Notes: generated by a model not told the origin, from the letters alone. DNA of 36,845 nt from an uncultured Asticcacaulis sp. (GCA_936940865.1 CAKZJB010000059.1:1-36845); one strand, 5' to 3'. Shown: positions 14,841 through 24,376, counted from the stretch's first letter. Made by a program: numbers and translations.

Positions 14841-16277
14841 ATGTCCACCGCCACCCTCGCCCCGTCAGACACGCCCACCATCGCGCCTGAAGTCATCGCC
14901 CGCATCAAGGCGGTCGTCGGCGACGCCGGCTGGAGTGACGACGCCAGCCGGCTGGACGCCAAGCTGACCGAATGGCGCGGCAAGTGGAAGGGCAATACCC
15001 CCCTGCTCGTCCTGCCGAAGTCGACCGAGGAAGTCGCCGCGGTCGTGCGCATCTGTAACGAAGCCGGCGTCGCCATTACGCCTCAGGGCGGCAATACCGG
15101 CCTGGTCGGCGGCCAGATCCCGTTCGGCGAAATCCTGATCTCGCTGGAACGCATGAAGCAGGTGCGCGACGTGGCGCCGACCGACGACACCATGGTGCTG
15201 GAAGCCGGCCTGTCGCTGCTGGAAGCGCAGCAGATCGCCGAAAAGGCCGGGCGTTATTTCCCGCTGTCGCTGGCAGCCGAAGGCACCGCCACCGTCGGCG
15301 GCGTCATCAGCACCAATGCCGGCGGCACGGCCGTGCTGCGCTATGGCGTCACGCGTGACCTGGTGTCGGGCCTCGAGGTCGTGCTGCCCAATGGCGACAT
15401 CTTCCATGGCCTGAAGCGCCTGCGCAAGGACAATACCGGCTATGACCTCAAGCAGCTGTTTATCGGCGCCGAGGGCACGCTGGGGATCATCACCGCCGCG
15501 TCGCTGAAGCTGTTCCCCATCATGAATTCGCGCTCGACCGCCATCGTCGGTTTCGAGACGGCGCAGAACGCCATCGACCTGCTGGTCCGCGCCAAGCAGG
15601 AGACCGGCGGCCAGGTCGAGGCCTTCGAGCTGATGGGGCGCTACGGGCTGTCGCTGGTGCTGAAGCATATCCCCGACACGCGTGAGCCCCTGGCCGGCGA
15701 ATATCCGTGGTACGCCCTGATCGAGATTGCGTCGGGTGATCCCGAAGGCGCGGCGTCCGCCATGGAGCGCCTCCTGGAGGCCGCCTTCGAGGAAGAGCTG
15801 ATCGTCGATGCTACGATCGCGCAGAACGAAACCCAGGCGGCGGAATTCTGGCGGTTGCGTGAGGATCATTCGGCCGCCGAAAAGGCCGAGGGGGCGGCGT
15901 GGAAGCACGATATCTCGGTGCCGTTGTCGCGCATGGCGGAATACATCCTTGAGGGCGAAAAGGCCGTCCAGGAATTCCTTCCTGGCGCGCGCCTGGTGGC
16001 TTTCGGTCACGTCGGTGACGGCAATGTCCACTTCAATATCATCGTGCCGGAAGGCATGGATCCCGCTGAATTCAATGCCATGCGCGACGCCGGCGCCAAG
16101 GTCGTCCACGACCTGGTGCACAAGTACGAGGGCTCGATCTCGGCCGAGCATGGCCTGGGCCGCATGAAGACGGCCGAAGCGCTGCAGTACAAGGACCCGG
16201 TGGCCGTGGCTGCGATGCAGGCGGTGCGCGCGTCGCTTGATCCCAAGCGGATCATGAACCCGCATGTGTTGTTCTGA
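14841..16277 (+). CDS. FAD-binding oxidoreductase of the GlcD / D-2-hydroxyglutarate dehydrogenase family
   Basis: 478-residue flavoenzyme that oxidises a D-2-hydroxyacid (D-lactate, glycolate or D-2-hydroxyglutarate are family substrates). N-terminal FAD_binding_4 (PCMH-type) domain with PQGGNTGLVGG at 81-91, AAEGTATVGGVISTNAGG and LFIGAEGTLGI. C-terminal FAD-oxidase_C domain with the metal/substrate motif GHVGDGNVHFN near residue 390 and AEHGLGR near 434. Full length for the family. Followed by the inverted-repeat element at 16298. Confidence 0.9.
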   Translation: MSTATLAPSDTPTIAPEVIARIKAVVGDAGWSDDASRLDAKLTEWRGKWKGNTPLLVLPKSTEEVAAVVRICNEAGVAITPQGGNTGLVGGQIPFGEILISLERMKQVRDVAPTDDTMVLEAGLSLLEAQQIAEKAGRYFPLSLAAEGTATVGGVISTNAGGTAVLRYGVTRDLVSGLEVVLPNGDIFHGLKRLRKDNTGYDLKQLFIGAEGTLGIITAASLKLFPIMNSRSTAIVGFETAQNAIDLLVRAKQETGGQVEAFELMGRYGLSLVLKHIPDTREPLAGEYPWYALIEIASGDPEGAASAMERLLEAAFEEELIVDATIAQNETQAAEFWRLREDHSAAEKAEGAAWKHDISVPLSRMAEYILEGEKAVQEFLPGARLVAFGHVGDGNVHFNIIVPEGMDPAEFNAMRDAGAKVVHDLVHKYEGSISAEHGLGRMKTAEALQYKDPVAVAAMQAVRASLDPKRIMNPHVLF

Positions 16278-16297
16278 TCGACGGCCTGCGCTTCCTT

Positions 16298-16493
16298 GCA
16301 CCTCCCCGTGCGAAGCATGGGGAGGGGGACCGCTCGAATGAGCGAAGCGAATGAGGTGCGGTGGTGGGGATTCTTGCTTTCTTTGCCTCATCCTGCAGCT
16401 CAAAAGGCAAGTAAGAAACCCCACCACCGCATCTCGTCGCCTGAAGGCTCCTCGTGCGGTCCCCCTCCCCATCGCTTCGCGACGGGGAGGTAC
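16298..16493. repeat. Long inverted-repeat intergenic element, well preserved copy
   Basis: 196-bp near-palindrome. The left half (gcacctccccgtgcgaagca, atggggagggggaccgc, gcggtggtggggattcttgc) is mirrored by the right half (gtaagaaaccccaccaccgc, gcggtccccctccccat, gacggggaggtac) around a centre near 16393. Shares its left-half motifs with the copy at 8647-8839. No coding sequence inside. Sits between convergent genes. Confidence 0.85.
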
Positions 16494-16495
16494 AA

Positions 16496-16530
16496 AAAGA
16501 AAACGCGGCCGGAGCGATCCGGCCGCGTTT
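16496..16530 (-). terminator. Rho-independent terminator of ppdK
   Basis: Perfect 12-bp stem aaacgcggccgg / ccggccgcgttt with loop agcgat. On the minus strand it is followed by a T-rich tail (tttctttttg), a textbook intrinsic terminator 23 nt after the PPDK stop. Confidence 0.88.
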
Positions 16531-16553
16531 GTGTGTTGGGGTGTCGCCCTGCC

Positions 16554-19220
16554 TTACTTGGCCGAGCCGATGGCGGCCTGCGCCGCCGCCAGACGCGCGA
16601 CGGGAACACGATACGGCGAGCACGAGACGTAGGCCAGGCCGATGGCGTGGCAGAAGGCGATCGAAGCGGGATCGCCGCCGTGTTCGCCGCAGATGCCCAT
16701 CTTGATGTCCGGGCGCGTCGTCTTGCCCTTTTGCGAGGCAATCGAAATCAGGGCGCCGACGCCGTCCTGGTCGAGGCTGACGAACGGGTCCTTATCGAAG
16801 ATGCCCTTTTCGATATAGGGGTTCAGGAAGCGGCCCGAGTCGTCGCGGCTGATGCCGAAGGTCGTCTGCGTCAGGTCGTTGGTGCCGAACGAGAAGAACT
16901 CGGCCGACTCGGCCAGCTTGTCGGCCAGCAGCGCGGCGCGCGGCAGCTCGATCATGGTGCCGGTCTTGTAGGCGACCTTTGTGCCGGTTTCCGTGAAGAC
17001 TTCCGCGGCGATGCGGTGCGTCATCTCCGTCAGCTTGGCCATTTCCTGGGACGTTGCCACCAGCGGGTGCATGATTTCCGGAACGGGCGTGCCGCCGGCC
17101 TTCTGCACCTCGACCGCCGCGTGGAAGATCGCGCGCAACTGCGATTCGTAGATTTCCGGGAAGGTGATGCCGAGGCGGCAACCGCGCCAGCCGAGCATCG
17201 GGTTGGTTTCCGACAACTCCTTGGTGCGCTTGTACAGCTTGTCGGCGCCGACGCCGGTAGCTTCGGCGACGTGGCGGATATCTTCCTCGGTATGCGGCAG
17301 GAATTCGTGCAGCGGCGGATCGAGCAGGCGCACCGTCACCGGCAGGCCGTCCATGATCTGGAACAGCTCGGCGAAATCCTTCTGCTGCATGGGCTGGATC
17401 TTGGCCAGCGCCTTGCGGCGACCGGCCTCGTCGTCGGCCAGGATCATTTCACGGACGGCGGCGATGCGCTCGTCGTCGAAGAACATATGCTCGGTGCGGC
17501 ACAGCCCGATACCCCTGGCGCCGAAACCCATGGCCGTGCGCGCGTCGGCCGGCGTTTCGGCGTTGGCGCGGACCTCAAGGCGCTTGAACTCATCGGCCCA
17601 GGCCATGATCTGGTGGAAGTCCTCGGAGAATTCCGGTTCGATCATGCGGACGGCGCCCTTGATGATCTCACCGGTCGAGCCGTCGAGCGTGATCACCTCG
17701 CCGTGGCGGAAGGTCTGGCCGCGCGAGACGAATTCGCCGCGGTCGGAATAGATCTGCATCTCGCCGGCGCCGGAGACGCACGGGCGGCCCATGCCGCGGG
17801 CGACAACCGCCGCGTGGCTGGTCATGCCGCCACGCGCCGTGACGATGGCCTTGGCGGCGTGCATGCCGTGGATGTCCTCGGGGCTGGTTTCGTCGCGGAC
17901 CAGGATGACGTCCTCGCCGGCGGCCGCCAGGCGAACGGCATCGTCAGCCGTAAAGACGATCTTGCCGCAGGCCGCGCCGGGAGACGCCGGCAAGCCCTTG
18001 GCGACGATGACTTTTTCCGCCTTCGGATCAAGCATCGGGTGAAGCAGCTGGTCCAGGCTGGCCGGATCGACGCGCATCAAGGCCTCTTGCGGCGTGATCA
18101 GCCCTTCCCTGGCCATGTCGACGGCGATCTTGAGGGCGGCCTTGGACGTGCGCTTGGCGTTGCGCGTCTGCAGCATGAACAGCTTGCCCTGCTCGACCGT
18201 GAATTCGACGTCCTGGACGTCGCGGTAGTGGCGCTCAAGGATATCGACGGTCGACTTGAACTGCGCGAACACGTCCGGCAACGATTCTTCCATCGACGGC
18301 GAGCGCTCGCCCATCTCTTCGCGAGCGCGCCGGGTCAGGGCCTGCGGCGTGCGGATGCCGGCGACGACGTCCTCGCCCTGGGCGTTGAGCAGGAATTCGC
18401 CGTACAACTCGCCCTCACCCGTCGACGGGTTGCGGGTGAAGGCCACGCCGGTCGCCGAGGTGTCGCCCATATTGCCGAAAACCATCGACTGGACGTTGAC
18501 GGCCGTGCCCCAGTCTTCGGGGATGTCGTGCATCTTGCGGTAAAACTTGGCGCGGTCGTTCATCCACGAGCCGAAGACGGCCTTCACGGCGCCCCAAAGC
18601 TGGTCCTTCGGGTCCTGCGGGAAGTCGTGGCCGAGTTCGTTTTTGACCATGTCCTTGTAGTCGGCGACGATACGGCGCCAATCCCTGGCGGTGATGTCGG
18701 TGTCGACATGCACGCCCAGACGGTCCTTGTGGTCATCCAGGATGTCTTCGAAGCTGTGGTGGCTGACGCCCAGCACGACGTTCGAGTACATGGTGATGAA
18801 GCGGCGGTAGCAGTCGAGCGCGAATCGTTCGTCGCCGGTCAGCCTGGCCAGGCCGTCGACCGTCGCGTCGTTGAGGCCGAGGTTCAGGACCGTGTCCATC
18901 ATGCCCGGCATGGAAGCACGGGCGCCGGAGCGGACCGAGACGAGCAGCGGGTTGTCGACATTGCCGAAGCCCTTGCCGGTCGTGCGCTCAAGCTCCGCGA
19001 GCGCGCGTTCGACCTCGGCCACCAGGCCTTCGGGCAGTTCGGAATTGTTCTTGTAATAGTGGACGCAGGCTTCGGTCGTGATGGTAAAGCCCGGGGGCAC
19101 CGGCAGATTGAGGGACGACATTTCGGCGAGGTTCGCGCCCTTGCCGCCCAGCAGTTCCTTCATGGTCGCGTCGCCGTCGGCCTGTCCGGCGCGGAAGGCG
19201 TAAACCCAATGCTTGCTCAT
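16554..19220 (-). CDS. ppdK: Pyruvate, phosphate dikinase
   Basis: 888-residue enzyme that interconverts pyruvate + ATP + Pi and PEP + AMP + PPi; in this setting probably gluconeogenic or anaplerotic. N-terminal nucleotide-binding domain (KELLGGKGANLAEMSSLNLPVPPGFTIT at the start), central phosphohistidine domain with GGMTSHAAVVARGMG (catalytic His near residue 467), and C-terminal TIM barrel with RTEHMFF and the catalytic Cys in GICGEHGGDP (~842). ATG 19220 was chosen because GAGGGAAAG precedes it; an in-frame start 7 codons earlier lacks a site. Full length, with a strong terminator at its 3' end. Confidence 0.96.
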   Translation of the reverse strand: MSKHWVYAFRAGQADGDATMKELLGGKGANLAEMSSLNLPVPPGFTITTEACVHYYKNNSELPEGLVAEVERALAELERTTGKGFGNVDNPLLVSVRSGARASMPGMMDTVLNLGLNDATVDGLARLTGDERFALDCYRRFITMYSNVVLGVSHHSFEDILDDHKDRLGVHVDTDITARDWRRIVADYKDMVKNELGHDFPQDPKDQLWGAVKAVFGSWMNDRAKFYRKMHDIPEDWGTAVNVQSMVFGNMGDTSATGVAFTRNPSTGEGELYGEFLLNAQGEDVVAGIRTPQALTRRAREEMGERSPSMEESLPDVFAQFKSTVDILERHYRDVQDVEFTVEQGKLFMLQTRNAKRTSKAALKIAVDMAREGLITPQEALMRVDPASLDQLLHPMLDPKAEKVIVAKGLPASPGAACGKIVFTADDAVRLAAAGEDVILVRDETSPEDIHGMHAAKAIVTARGGMTSHAAVVARGMGRPCVSGAGEMQIYSDRGEFVSRGQTFRHGEVITLDGSTGEIIKGAVRMIEPEFSEDFHQIMAWADEFKRLEVRANAETPADARTAMGFGARGIGLCRTEHMFFDDERIAAVREMILADDEAGRRKALAKIQPMQQKDFAELFQIMDGLPVTVRLLDPPLHEFLPHTEEDIRHVAEATGVGADKLYKRTKELSETNPMLGWRGCRLGITFPEIYESQLRAIFHAAVEVQKAGGTPVPEIMHPLVATSQEMAKLTEMTHRIAAEVFTETGTKVAYKTGTMIELPRAALLADKLAESAEFFSFGTNDLTQTTFGISRDDSGRFLNPYIEKGIFDKDPFVSLDQDGVGALISIASQKGKTTRPDIKMGICGEHGGDPASIAFCHAIGLAYVSCSPYRVPVARLAAAQAAIGSAK

Positions 19221-19268
19221 GAACTTTCCCTCTTCATTCAAGCCGTTATTGTTATCTATACGCTAGAG

Positions 19269-19302
19269 TCGAAAACTAACTTTTATGGTTATAAGTTTTC
19301 GA
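19269..19302. promoter_or_regulatory. Inverted repeat between glyS and ppdK
   Basis: Perfect 9-bp arms tcgaaaact (19269-19277) and agttttcga (19294-19302) with a 16-nt AT-rich spacer, in the 100-bp gap that must hold the ppdK promoter. Could be an operator or mRNA structure; no T-run for a terminator. Confidence 0.4.
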
Positions 19303-19320
19303 TTACGGCCGCCCGTGGCA

Positions 19321-21384
19321 TCAGACGACCTTACCCAGGTCCGCGACGGGCGCGGCCAGGGCAGCCACCTCGGCGAGAATGCGCAACCGGTTGGCCCGCA
19401 CATCCGGGTCTTCCGCATTGACCAGCACTCCGTCGAGGAAGGCGTCGACATTTTGCCGCAACGCAGCAAGACATTTCAAGGCCTCAAGATAATTTTCCTG
19501 CGCGAGCGCTGCATTTGCCGCAGCCTTCTGCACGCGGAGCTCGGCAATCAGGTCGCTTTCGACCCCCGGAGCATCGCTCGCCGCCACGGGTTCGCCAACC
19601 GGAAGGGCGCCCTTTTTCGCCTCGGCGGCCAGGATATTGGCGACGCGCTTATAGCCGGCCATCATGTCTTCGCCTTCCGGCGCCATCAGAAGCGCGGTGT
19701 CGAGCGCCGCGCATTTCAGCGTGACGCGGACGACGTCGTCGTCTCGGTTGGCCAGGACGGCTTCAATGATATCAAAGCGTTGTCCTTCGTCCTTCAACTG
19801 AACCTTGATGCGGTCGACGAAGAAGTCGAGGATTTCGGTGCGGACGGTTTCGAAGGGTTTGAAATGGGCCGGAACACCGCCGAGGTGGGCATACCAGGCC
19901 TCGACCAGCTCGCTTAAGGACAGGCGCGCATTGTGTTCGCGCAGGATGCGCAGGATGCCCAGCGCGGCGCGGCGCAGCGCATAGGGGTCTTTCGATCCCG
20001 TCGGCTTTTCGTCGATGGCGAAGAAACCGACCAGGGTGTCTATCTTGTCGGCCAGGGCCACGGCGGCGCTGACCGGGTTTTCCGGCACCGAATCGGACGG
20101 CCCCTGCGGCTTGTAGTGCTCGCGGATGGCGTTGGCGACGACCGGATCGAGGTCCGCGGCGTCGGCATAGTAACCGCCCATGACGCCTTGCAGTTCCGGG
20201 AATTCGCCGACCATCTTGGAGGCCAGGTCGGCCTTGGCCAGGCGCGCGGCCTCGGCGGCGACTTCGGCCGGCGCCTTGACGAAAGGCGCGATATGGCGGC
20301 TGAGCGCGACAATGCGCTCCACGCGTTGCGCCATCGTCCCCAGCCTGGCCTGGAAGGTCACGCCCTCGAGGCGCTTCAGCCAGGCGTCGAAATTGCCGGG
20401 CTTGTTGTCCTCGGTCCAGAAGAAGACCCCGTCGGACAGGCGCGCCGACAGGACCTTGGCGTTGCCGCGCTTGATCTCGGTCCCGCCGTCGCTGGCGACC
20501 ATGTTGGCGACGATGACGAAATGCGGGGCCATCTTGCCGGACTTCGCGTCGCGAACCGCGAAGTACTTCTGGTGCGTGCGCATCGAGGTCTTGATGACTT
20601 CAGGCGGCAGGGTTAGGAAGCGCGGATCCATGTCGCCCAGCACGGGCACCGGCCATTCGTTGAGGCCGGCGACCTCTTCCAGCAGGCCCTGGTCGTCCAT
20701 CAGTTCGCAGCCCGCGGCGGCGCAGACCGCCCTCGCCTTTTCCAGGATGACCGCCTGGCGGTCGGCATGGTCGAGGACGACCGAGTTTTCCAGCAGGCCC
20801 TGCCTGTAGCTTTGGAAATCCTTGACTTCGATCGGCTTGCCGGAGCCCAGGAAGCGGTGGCCTTCGGTCAGGTTGGATGCCTTGAGGCCTTCGAGTTCGA
20901 ACGGCACGACAGCGCCGTCGAACAGGAAGAGGATGCGCTTCAAGGGGCGCACCCAGCGGAAGGTCGAGGTGCCGGACCGCATCGACTTGGGCCACGGGAA
21001 GGCCGCGATGACTTCGGACAGCATCGGCGCGAGGACGTCGACCGTGCGGCGACCCGGCTTTTCGACGCGCGCCATCCAGACGCCGTTTTCCAGCGTCAGC
21101 TGGTCTTTCGTCACGCCCACCTTGCGCAGGAAGCCGGCCATGGCCTGTTCCAGTGCGCCTTCCTTCGGGCCCTTGACCTCTTCGCTGGTCGCGGGTTGGT
21201 CGACGGGCAGGCCGTCAACCACCAGGGCCAGGCGGCGCGGGCTGACATAGGCTTTCAGCGACGTATAGTCGAGGCCGGCGGCGGCAAGCTTCCCGCCCAT
21301 CAGGCGTTCGAAGTCGCGGGCCGCGCCCGGCTGCATGCGCGCGGGGATTTCTTCCGAGAAGAGTTCGATCAGCAATTCAGCCAT
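19321..21384 (-). CDS. glyS: Glycine--tRNA ligase beta subunit
   Basis: 687-residue beta chain of the bacterial alpha2beta2 glycyl-tRNA synthetase, needed for tRNA recognition and full activity. Family start MAELLIELFSEEIPARMQP, the SPRRLALVVDGLP segment, an HD-like region, and the C-terminal anticodon-binding-like domain. GGGG lies upstream of the ATG. 12 nt after glyQ in the same direction, the standard operon. Confidence 0.95.
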   Translation of the reverse strand: MAELLIELFSEEIPARMQPGAARDFERLMGGKLAAAGLDYTSLKAYVSPRRLALVVDGLPVDQPATSEEVKGPKEGALEQAMAGFLRKVGVTKDQLTLENGVWMARVEKPGRRTVDVLAPMLSEVIAAFPWPKSMRSGTSTFRWVRPLKRILFLFDGAVVPFELEGLKASNLTEGHRFLGSGKPIEVKDFQSYRQGLLENSVVLDHADRQAVILEKARAVCAAAGCELMDDQGLLEEVAGLNEWPVPVLGDMDPRFLTLPPEVIKTSMRTHQKYFAVRDAKSGKMAPHFVIVANMVASDGGTEIKRGNAKVLSARLSDGVFFWTEDNKPGNFDAWLKRLEGVTFQARLGTMAQRVERIVALSRHIAPFVKAPAEVAAEAARLAKADLASKMVGEFPELQGVMGGYYADAADLDPVVANAIREHYKPQGPSDSVPENPVSAAVALADKIDTLVGFFAIDEKPTGSKDPYALRRAALGILRILREHNARLSLSELVEAWYAHLGGVPAHFKPFETVRTEILDFFVDRIKVQLKDEGQRFDIIEAVLANRDDDVVRVTLKCAALDTALLMAPEGEDMMAGYKRVANILAAEAKKGALPVGEPVAASDAPGVESDLIAELRVQKAAANAALAQENYLEALKCLAALRQNVDAFLDGVLVNAEDPDVRANRLRILAEVAALAAPVADLGKVV

Positions 21385-21396
21385 TTTTTTATCCCC

Positions 21397-22296
21397 TTAC
21401 GCCGTGAGCCCGTCACGCTGTTCCTCTTGCCGCGCCCATTCCTGGGCGCAGGCCTTGCAGAGGTCGCGGATACGGCCGATGTAGCTCTGGCGTTCGGCCA
21501 CGGCGATGGCGCCGCGGGCGTCCATCAGGTTGAACAGGTGCGAGGCCTTGAGCACGTGGTCGTAGGCCGGCAGGACCAGTTTGTAGCCCAGCGAGTTTTC
21601 GGTGTTCAGGATGCGCGTGACGTTGGCTTCCATGTCTTCGAACTGGCGCTTGAGCGTGGCCACGTCCGAAGCTTCGAAATTGAAGGCCGAGAACTGGCGT
21701 TCCTGCTCCTTGAAGACGTCGCCGTACTTGACGCCGTCATTGTTGAACTTCAGGTCGTAGACGTTGTCGACGTTCTGGAGGTACATGCACAGGCGCTCCA
21801 GCCCATAGGTCAGTTCGCCCGAAACGACGTCGACCTCGATGCCGCCGACACCCTGGAAGTAGGTGTACTGCGTGACTTCCATACCGTCGCACCACACTTC
21901 CCAGCCGAGACCCCAGGCGCCGACCGTCGGGTTTTCCCAGTCGTCCTCGACGAAGCGGATGTCGTGCAGGCTGGTGTCGAGCCCGATGGCCTTGAGCGAG
22001 CCGAGGTACAGGTCCTGGAGGTTTTCCGGATTGGGCTTCAGGATGACCTGGTACTGGTAATAGTGCTGGAGGCGATTGGGGTTTTCACCATAGCGGCCGT
22101 CGACCGGGCGGCGCGACGGCTGGACGTAGGCGCACTTCCATGGCTTGCGGCCGAGCGCGCGCAGAACCGTCGCCGGATGCAGGGTACCGGCGCCCACCTC
22201 GACGTCATAGGGCTGAAGGATAACGCAGCCCTGTTGCGACCAGTAATGGTGAAGCGTCAGGATAAGGTCCTGGAACGAAAGCGGTTCGGCAGCCAT
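21397..22296 (-). CDS. glyQ: Glycine--tRNA ligase alpha subunit
   Basis: 299-residue catalytic alpha chain of glycyl-tRNA synthetase. Class II signatures are visible: [44 protein letters not shown], and [24 protein letters not shown] 22296 gives the family N-terminus [15 protein letters not shown]; longer in-frame starts would run through a strong hairpin. The hairpin at 22305-22339 ends 8 nt before the ATG and may include part of the ribosome binding site. Confidence 0.96.
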   Translation of the reverse strand: MAAEPLSFQDLILTLHHYWSQQGCVILQPYDVEVGAGTLHPATVLRALGRKPWKCAYVQPSRRPVDGRYGENPNRLQHYYQYQVILKPNPENLQDLYLGSLKAIGLDTSLHDIRFVEDDWENPTVGAWGLGWEVWCDGMEVTQYTYFQGVGGIEVDVVSGELTYGLERLCMYLQNVDNVYDLKFNNDGVKYGDVFKEQERQFSAFNFEASDVATLKRQFEDMEANVTRILNTENSLGYKLVLPAYDHVLKASHLFNLMDARGAIAVAERQSYIGRIRDLCKACAQEWARQEEQRDGLTA

Positions 22297-22304
22297 CGAT
22301 ACTT

Positions 22305-22339
22305 CCAAAGTGCGTTGAGCATCGCTCAGCGCACTTTGG
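22305..22339 (-). promoter_or_regulatory. Strong hairpin immediately upstream of glyQ
   Basis: 16-bp arms ccaaagtgcgttgagc / gctcagcgcactttgg with one mismatch and a 3-nt loop. On the glyQ mRNA the 3' arm ends in TTTGG and is followed by AAGTATCG and the ATG, so the only Shine-Dalgarno-like bases (GGAAG) are half inside the stem. Possible translational control of glyQS. Confidence 0.55.
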
Positions 22340-22530
22340 CAAGCGCGCCAAGGTCCTAAGACTTGCGCGCCCGAGCCTATGCGAGGAGCCATGCGGCGAT
22401 CGAGCTTAAAAAGTAAGCCCTGGGAATTTTGGCCGGACCATACTTAGGCGCGTTGTGCACCGCAAGCTAAAAGACTTGAAAATCAAAAGAAAGCTGGGGT
22501 TTGCGATAGAATCACGGTTGCCTTTGCAAC

Positions 22531-23841
22531 ATGACCGAGACGCGAAATCTCAAAACGAAAATCGCCGGAGTCGCGGCTGCATTGCAGCGCCCGGTGTCAT
22601 GGCTTTTGCTGGGGCTGGGCTTTTCTGCGTCGCTGCCGTTTTTGCTGGTCGGCCAGACGCTCGGCTTCTGGATGCGCAGCGAGGGAATCACCCTGACCCT
22701 GATCAGCTACCTGACCGGCATCAGCCTGATGTACGGCCTGAAGGTGCTGTGGGCGCCGTGGATGGACCGCGTGCATTTGCCCCTGCTCTATCGCTGGCTG
22801 GGGCAGCGGCGGTCGTACATGCTTGTGACCCAACTGGTGCTGGCGGCGGGGCTTGTGGCGATGGCCGTGTTGGGCCCTAAGGCGCATCTGATCGGCTTCA
22901 TGATCGCCGCAACCGTTGTCGCCTTTGCCGCGGCGTCGCAGGAAATCGCCATCGATGCCTGGCGTGTCGAAGAGACGAATTCACAGTCCGATCAGGCGCT
23001 TAACCCAAGCTTTTACAGTTTTGGCTATAGAACAGGCAGCCTGGTCACCAATTCGATCGTCCTGGCCCTGTCGGATCGCATCGGCTGGGCCAATTCCTAC
23101 CTGGTGATCGCGGCGACGCTCGGTATCGGTGTGGTTTCGAGCCTGCTGGCGCCGCGCACCGCCGATGAACTGCGCCATACGGCCGAGGCGAAGTCGGCGA
23201 AGGAACTGATCGTGGAACCCTTCGCCAGCTTTGTCCGGCACCATGGCAAGGCCGCGCTGTCGGTCCTGCTGCTGCTCGCACTCTACCGCCTGCCGGACTA
23301 CGTTATCGGGCCCGTTGTCGGCACCATGTACGAGGACACGGGATTGAGCGCGACGACGATCGCCGCCATCCGCGGCACGATCGGCCTGACCGCGTCCTAT
23401 ATCGGCGTCGTGGTGGGCGGCGGCTGCGTTCTTGCGCTCGGCCTCGAGCGCGCCCTGTGGCTGGGCGCCATCACCTGTCCGCTGACCAAGCTCGGCTTTG
23501 CCTGGATGTCGGTGGCGCACGGCGATATCGGTGTCTTTACCGGCGTGCTGATCGCCGACGACCTGTCGAACGGCATCGCCGAAACCGCCATGATCGCCTT
23601 TATGACGAGTCTCGCCAGCCGCGACCACACCCTGACCCACTACGCCCTCACCTATTCCGTCATGGCCTTTACGGGCAAGTTCCTGAAGCTGTTCGCCGGC
23701 CAGATCGTCGACGGTCTGACGCCGTCGCTGGGCTTGTTTCATGCCTATCAGGTCTTCTTTGTCGGGGCCGCCCTCATCGGCGTGCCGGCGCTGGTGTTGA
23801 TTTGGCTTGTGCGACGAAAAGGCGTATTCTCACCGGCTTGA
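22531..23841 (+). CDS. ampG: AmpG-like MFS permease
   Basis: 436-residue inner-membrane transporter of the major facilitator superfamily, AmpG subgroup, which imports anhydromuropeptides for cell-wall recycling. Around 12 hydrophobic segments are readable. AmpG-like features are LGFSASLPFLLVGQTLGFWM near the N-terminus, LKVLWAPWMDR, and AAASQEIAIDAWRVE in the fourth-fifth helix area. Divergent from glyQ. The window also carries a lytic transglycosylase, which produces AmpG substrates, but the two are not linked in an operon. Confidence 0.85.
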   Translation: MTETRNLKTKIAGVAAALQRPVSWLLLGLGFSASLPFLLVGQTLGFWMRSEGITLTLISYLTGISLMYGLKVLWAPWMDRVHLPLLYRWLGQRRSYMLVTQLVLAAGLVAMAVLGPKAHLIGFMIAATVVAFAAASQEIAIDAWRVEETNSQSDQALNPSFYSFGYRTGSLVTNSIVLALSDRIGWANSYLVIAATLGIGVVSSLLAPRTADELRHTAEAKSAKELIVEPFASFVRHHGKAALSVLLLLALYRLPDYVIGPVVGTMYEDTGLSATTIAAIRGTIGLTASYIGVVVGGGCVLALGLERALWLGAITCPLTKLGFAWMSVAHGDIGVFTGVLIADDLSNGIAETAMIAFMTSLASRDHTLTHYALTYSVMAFTGKFLKLFAGQIVDGLTPSLGLFHAYQVFFVGAALIGVPALVLIWLVRRKGVFSPA

Positions 23842-23914
23842 CCGTATCGTATTTTTATCCGTTGCCGCGTTAGCGTCCCGAAAAACAAGTACCTGTAGTC
23901 TTGGGGAAATTCCG

Positions 23915-24376
23915 GTGAAAATTACCGACACCTTCATAACCGCAGCCGACGATTCGAACGCTGTCACGGGGCGCGTGCCGCCGGCGCGCGACGGCGACCG
24001 CACCATTGCCCGCCTGCATTACGATCTGCTGACAGAGCATCCGTACGAATTCGACCTCGATAGCTTCAATTTCGAAGTCTATTGCCTGAAGAACCACATC
24101 GCCCGTGAACACCGCGACGCCCATCGCGCCGAATTCTTTGCCAAGGGGCATCCGTGCATGCGCGCTTCTCCCCTGACCAAGACCTACGGCTTTGGCGCGC
24201 ATTACGACGGCGCGGGCCGTATCGCCATCTATCCGGTCGATTCGAAGGCCTATGCCAAGTTCGTGGCTGACGCCGGTATCAAAAAGGAACCGGCCATGCG
24301 CTCCAGGCGTCCGTCACGAGAGCCGGCAGGCGCGAACCCAGGCGCGAGGCATCAGCCCTTCAAGCCTGCGGCTTAA
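23915..24376 (+). CDS. DUF6157-like conserved protein
   Basis: 153-residue soluble protein with KITDTFI at the N-terminus, TIARLHYDLLTEHPYEF, HRAEFFAKGHPCMRASPLTK and YGFGAHYDGAGRIAIYPVDS. This matches from memory a widespread family of unknown function (DUF6157). The likely start is GTG 23915, with GGGGA upstream; a longer frame to 23807 would overlap the permease. The C-terminal ~25 residues after MRSRRPSR are Pro/Ala/Arg-rich and overlap the convergent ispE gene by 63 nt, so this tail may be a recent extension. Confidence 0.72.
   Translation: MKITDTFITAADDSNAVTGRVPPARDGDRTIARLHYDLLTEHPYEFDLDSFNFEVYCLKNHIAREHRDAHRAEFFAKGHPCMRASPLTKTYGFGAHYDGAGRIAIYPVDSKAYAKFVADAGIKKEPAMRSRRPSREPAGANPGARHQPFKPAA

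Noticed and set aside
14865-16472. 535-codon minus-strand frame opposite the FAD oxidase
   Set aside because: Mirror frame of a GC-rich gene; the plus strand has complete flavoprotein motifs.
16296-19421. 1041-codon plus-strand frame opposite ppdK
   Set aside because: Antisense shadow; the minus strand encodes a full-length PPDK with both catalytic residues.
22297-22530. T-box or glycine riboswitch upstream of glyQS or ampG
   Set aside because: Only a simple hairpin is present; no T-box sequence, no glycine aptamer core and no terminator/antiterminator pair.
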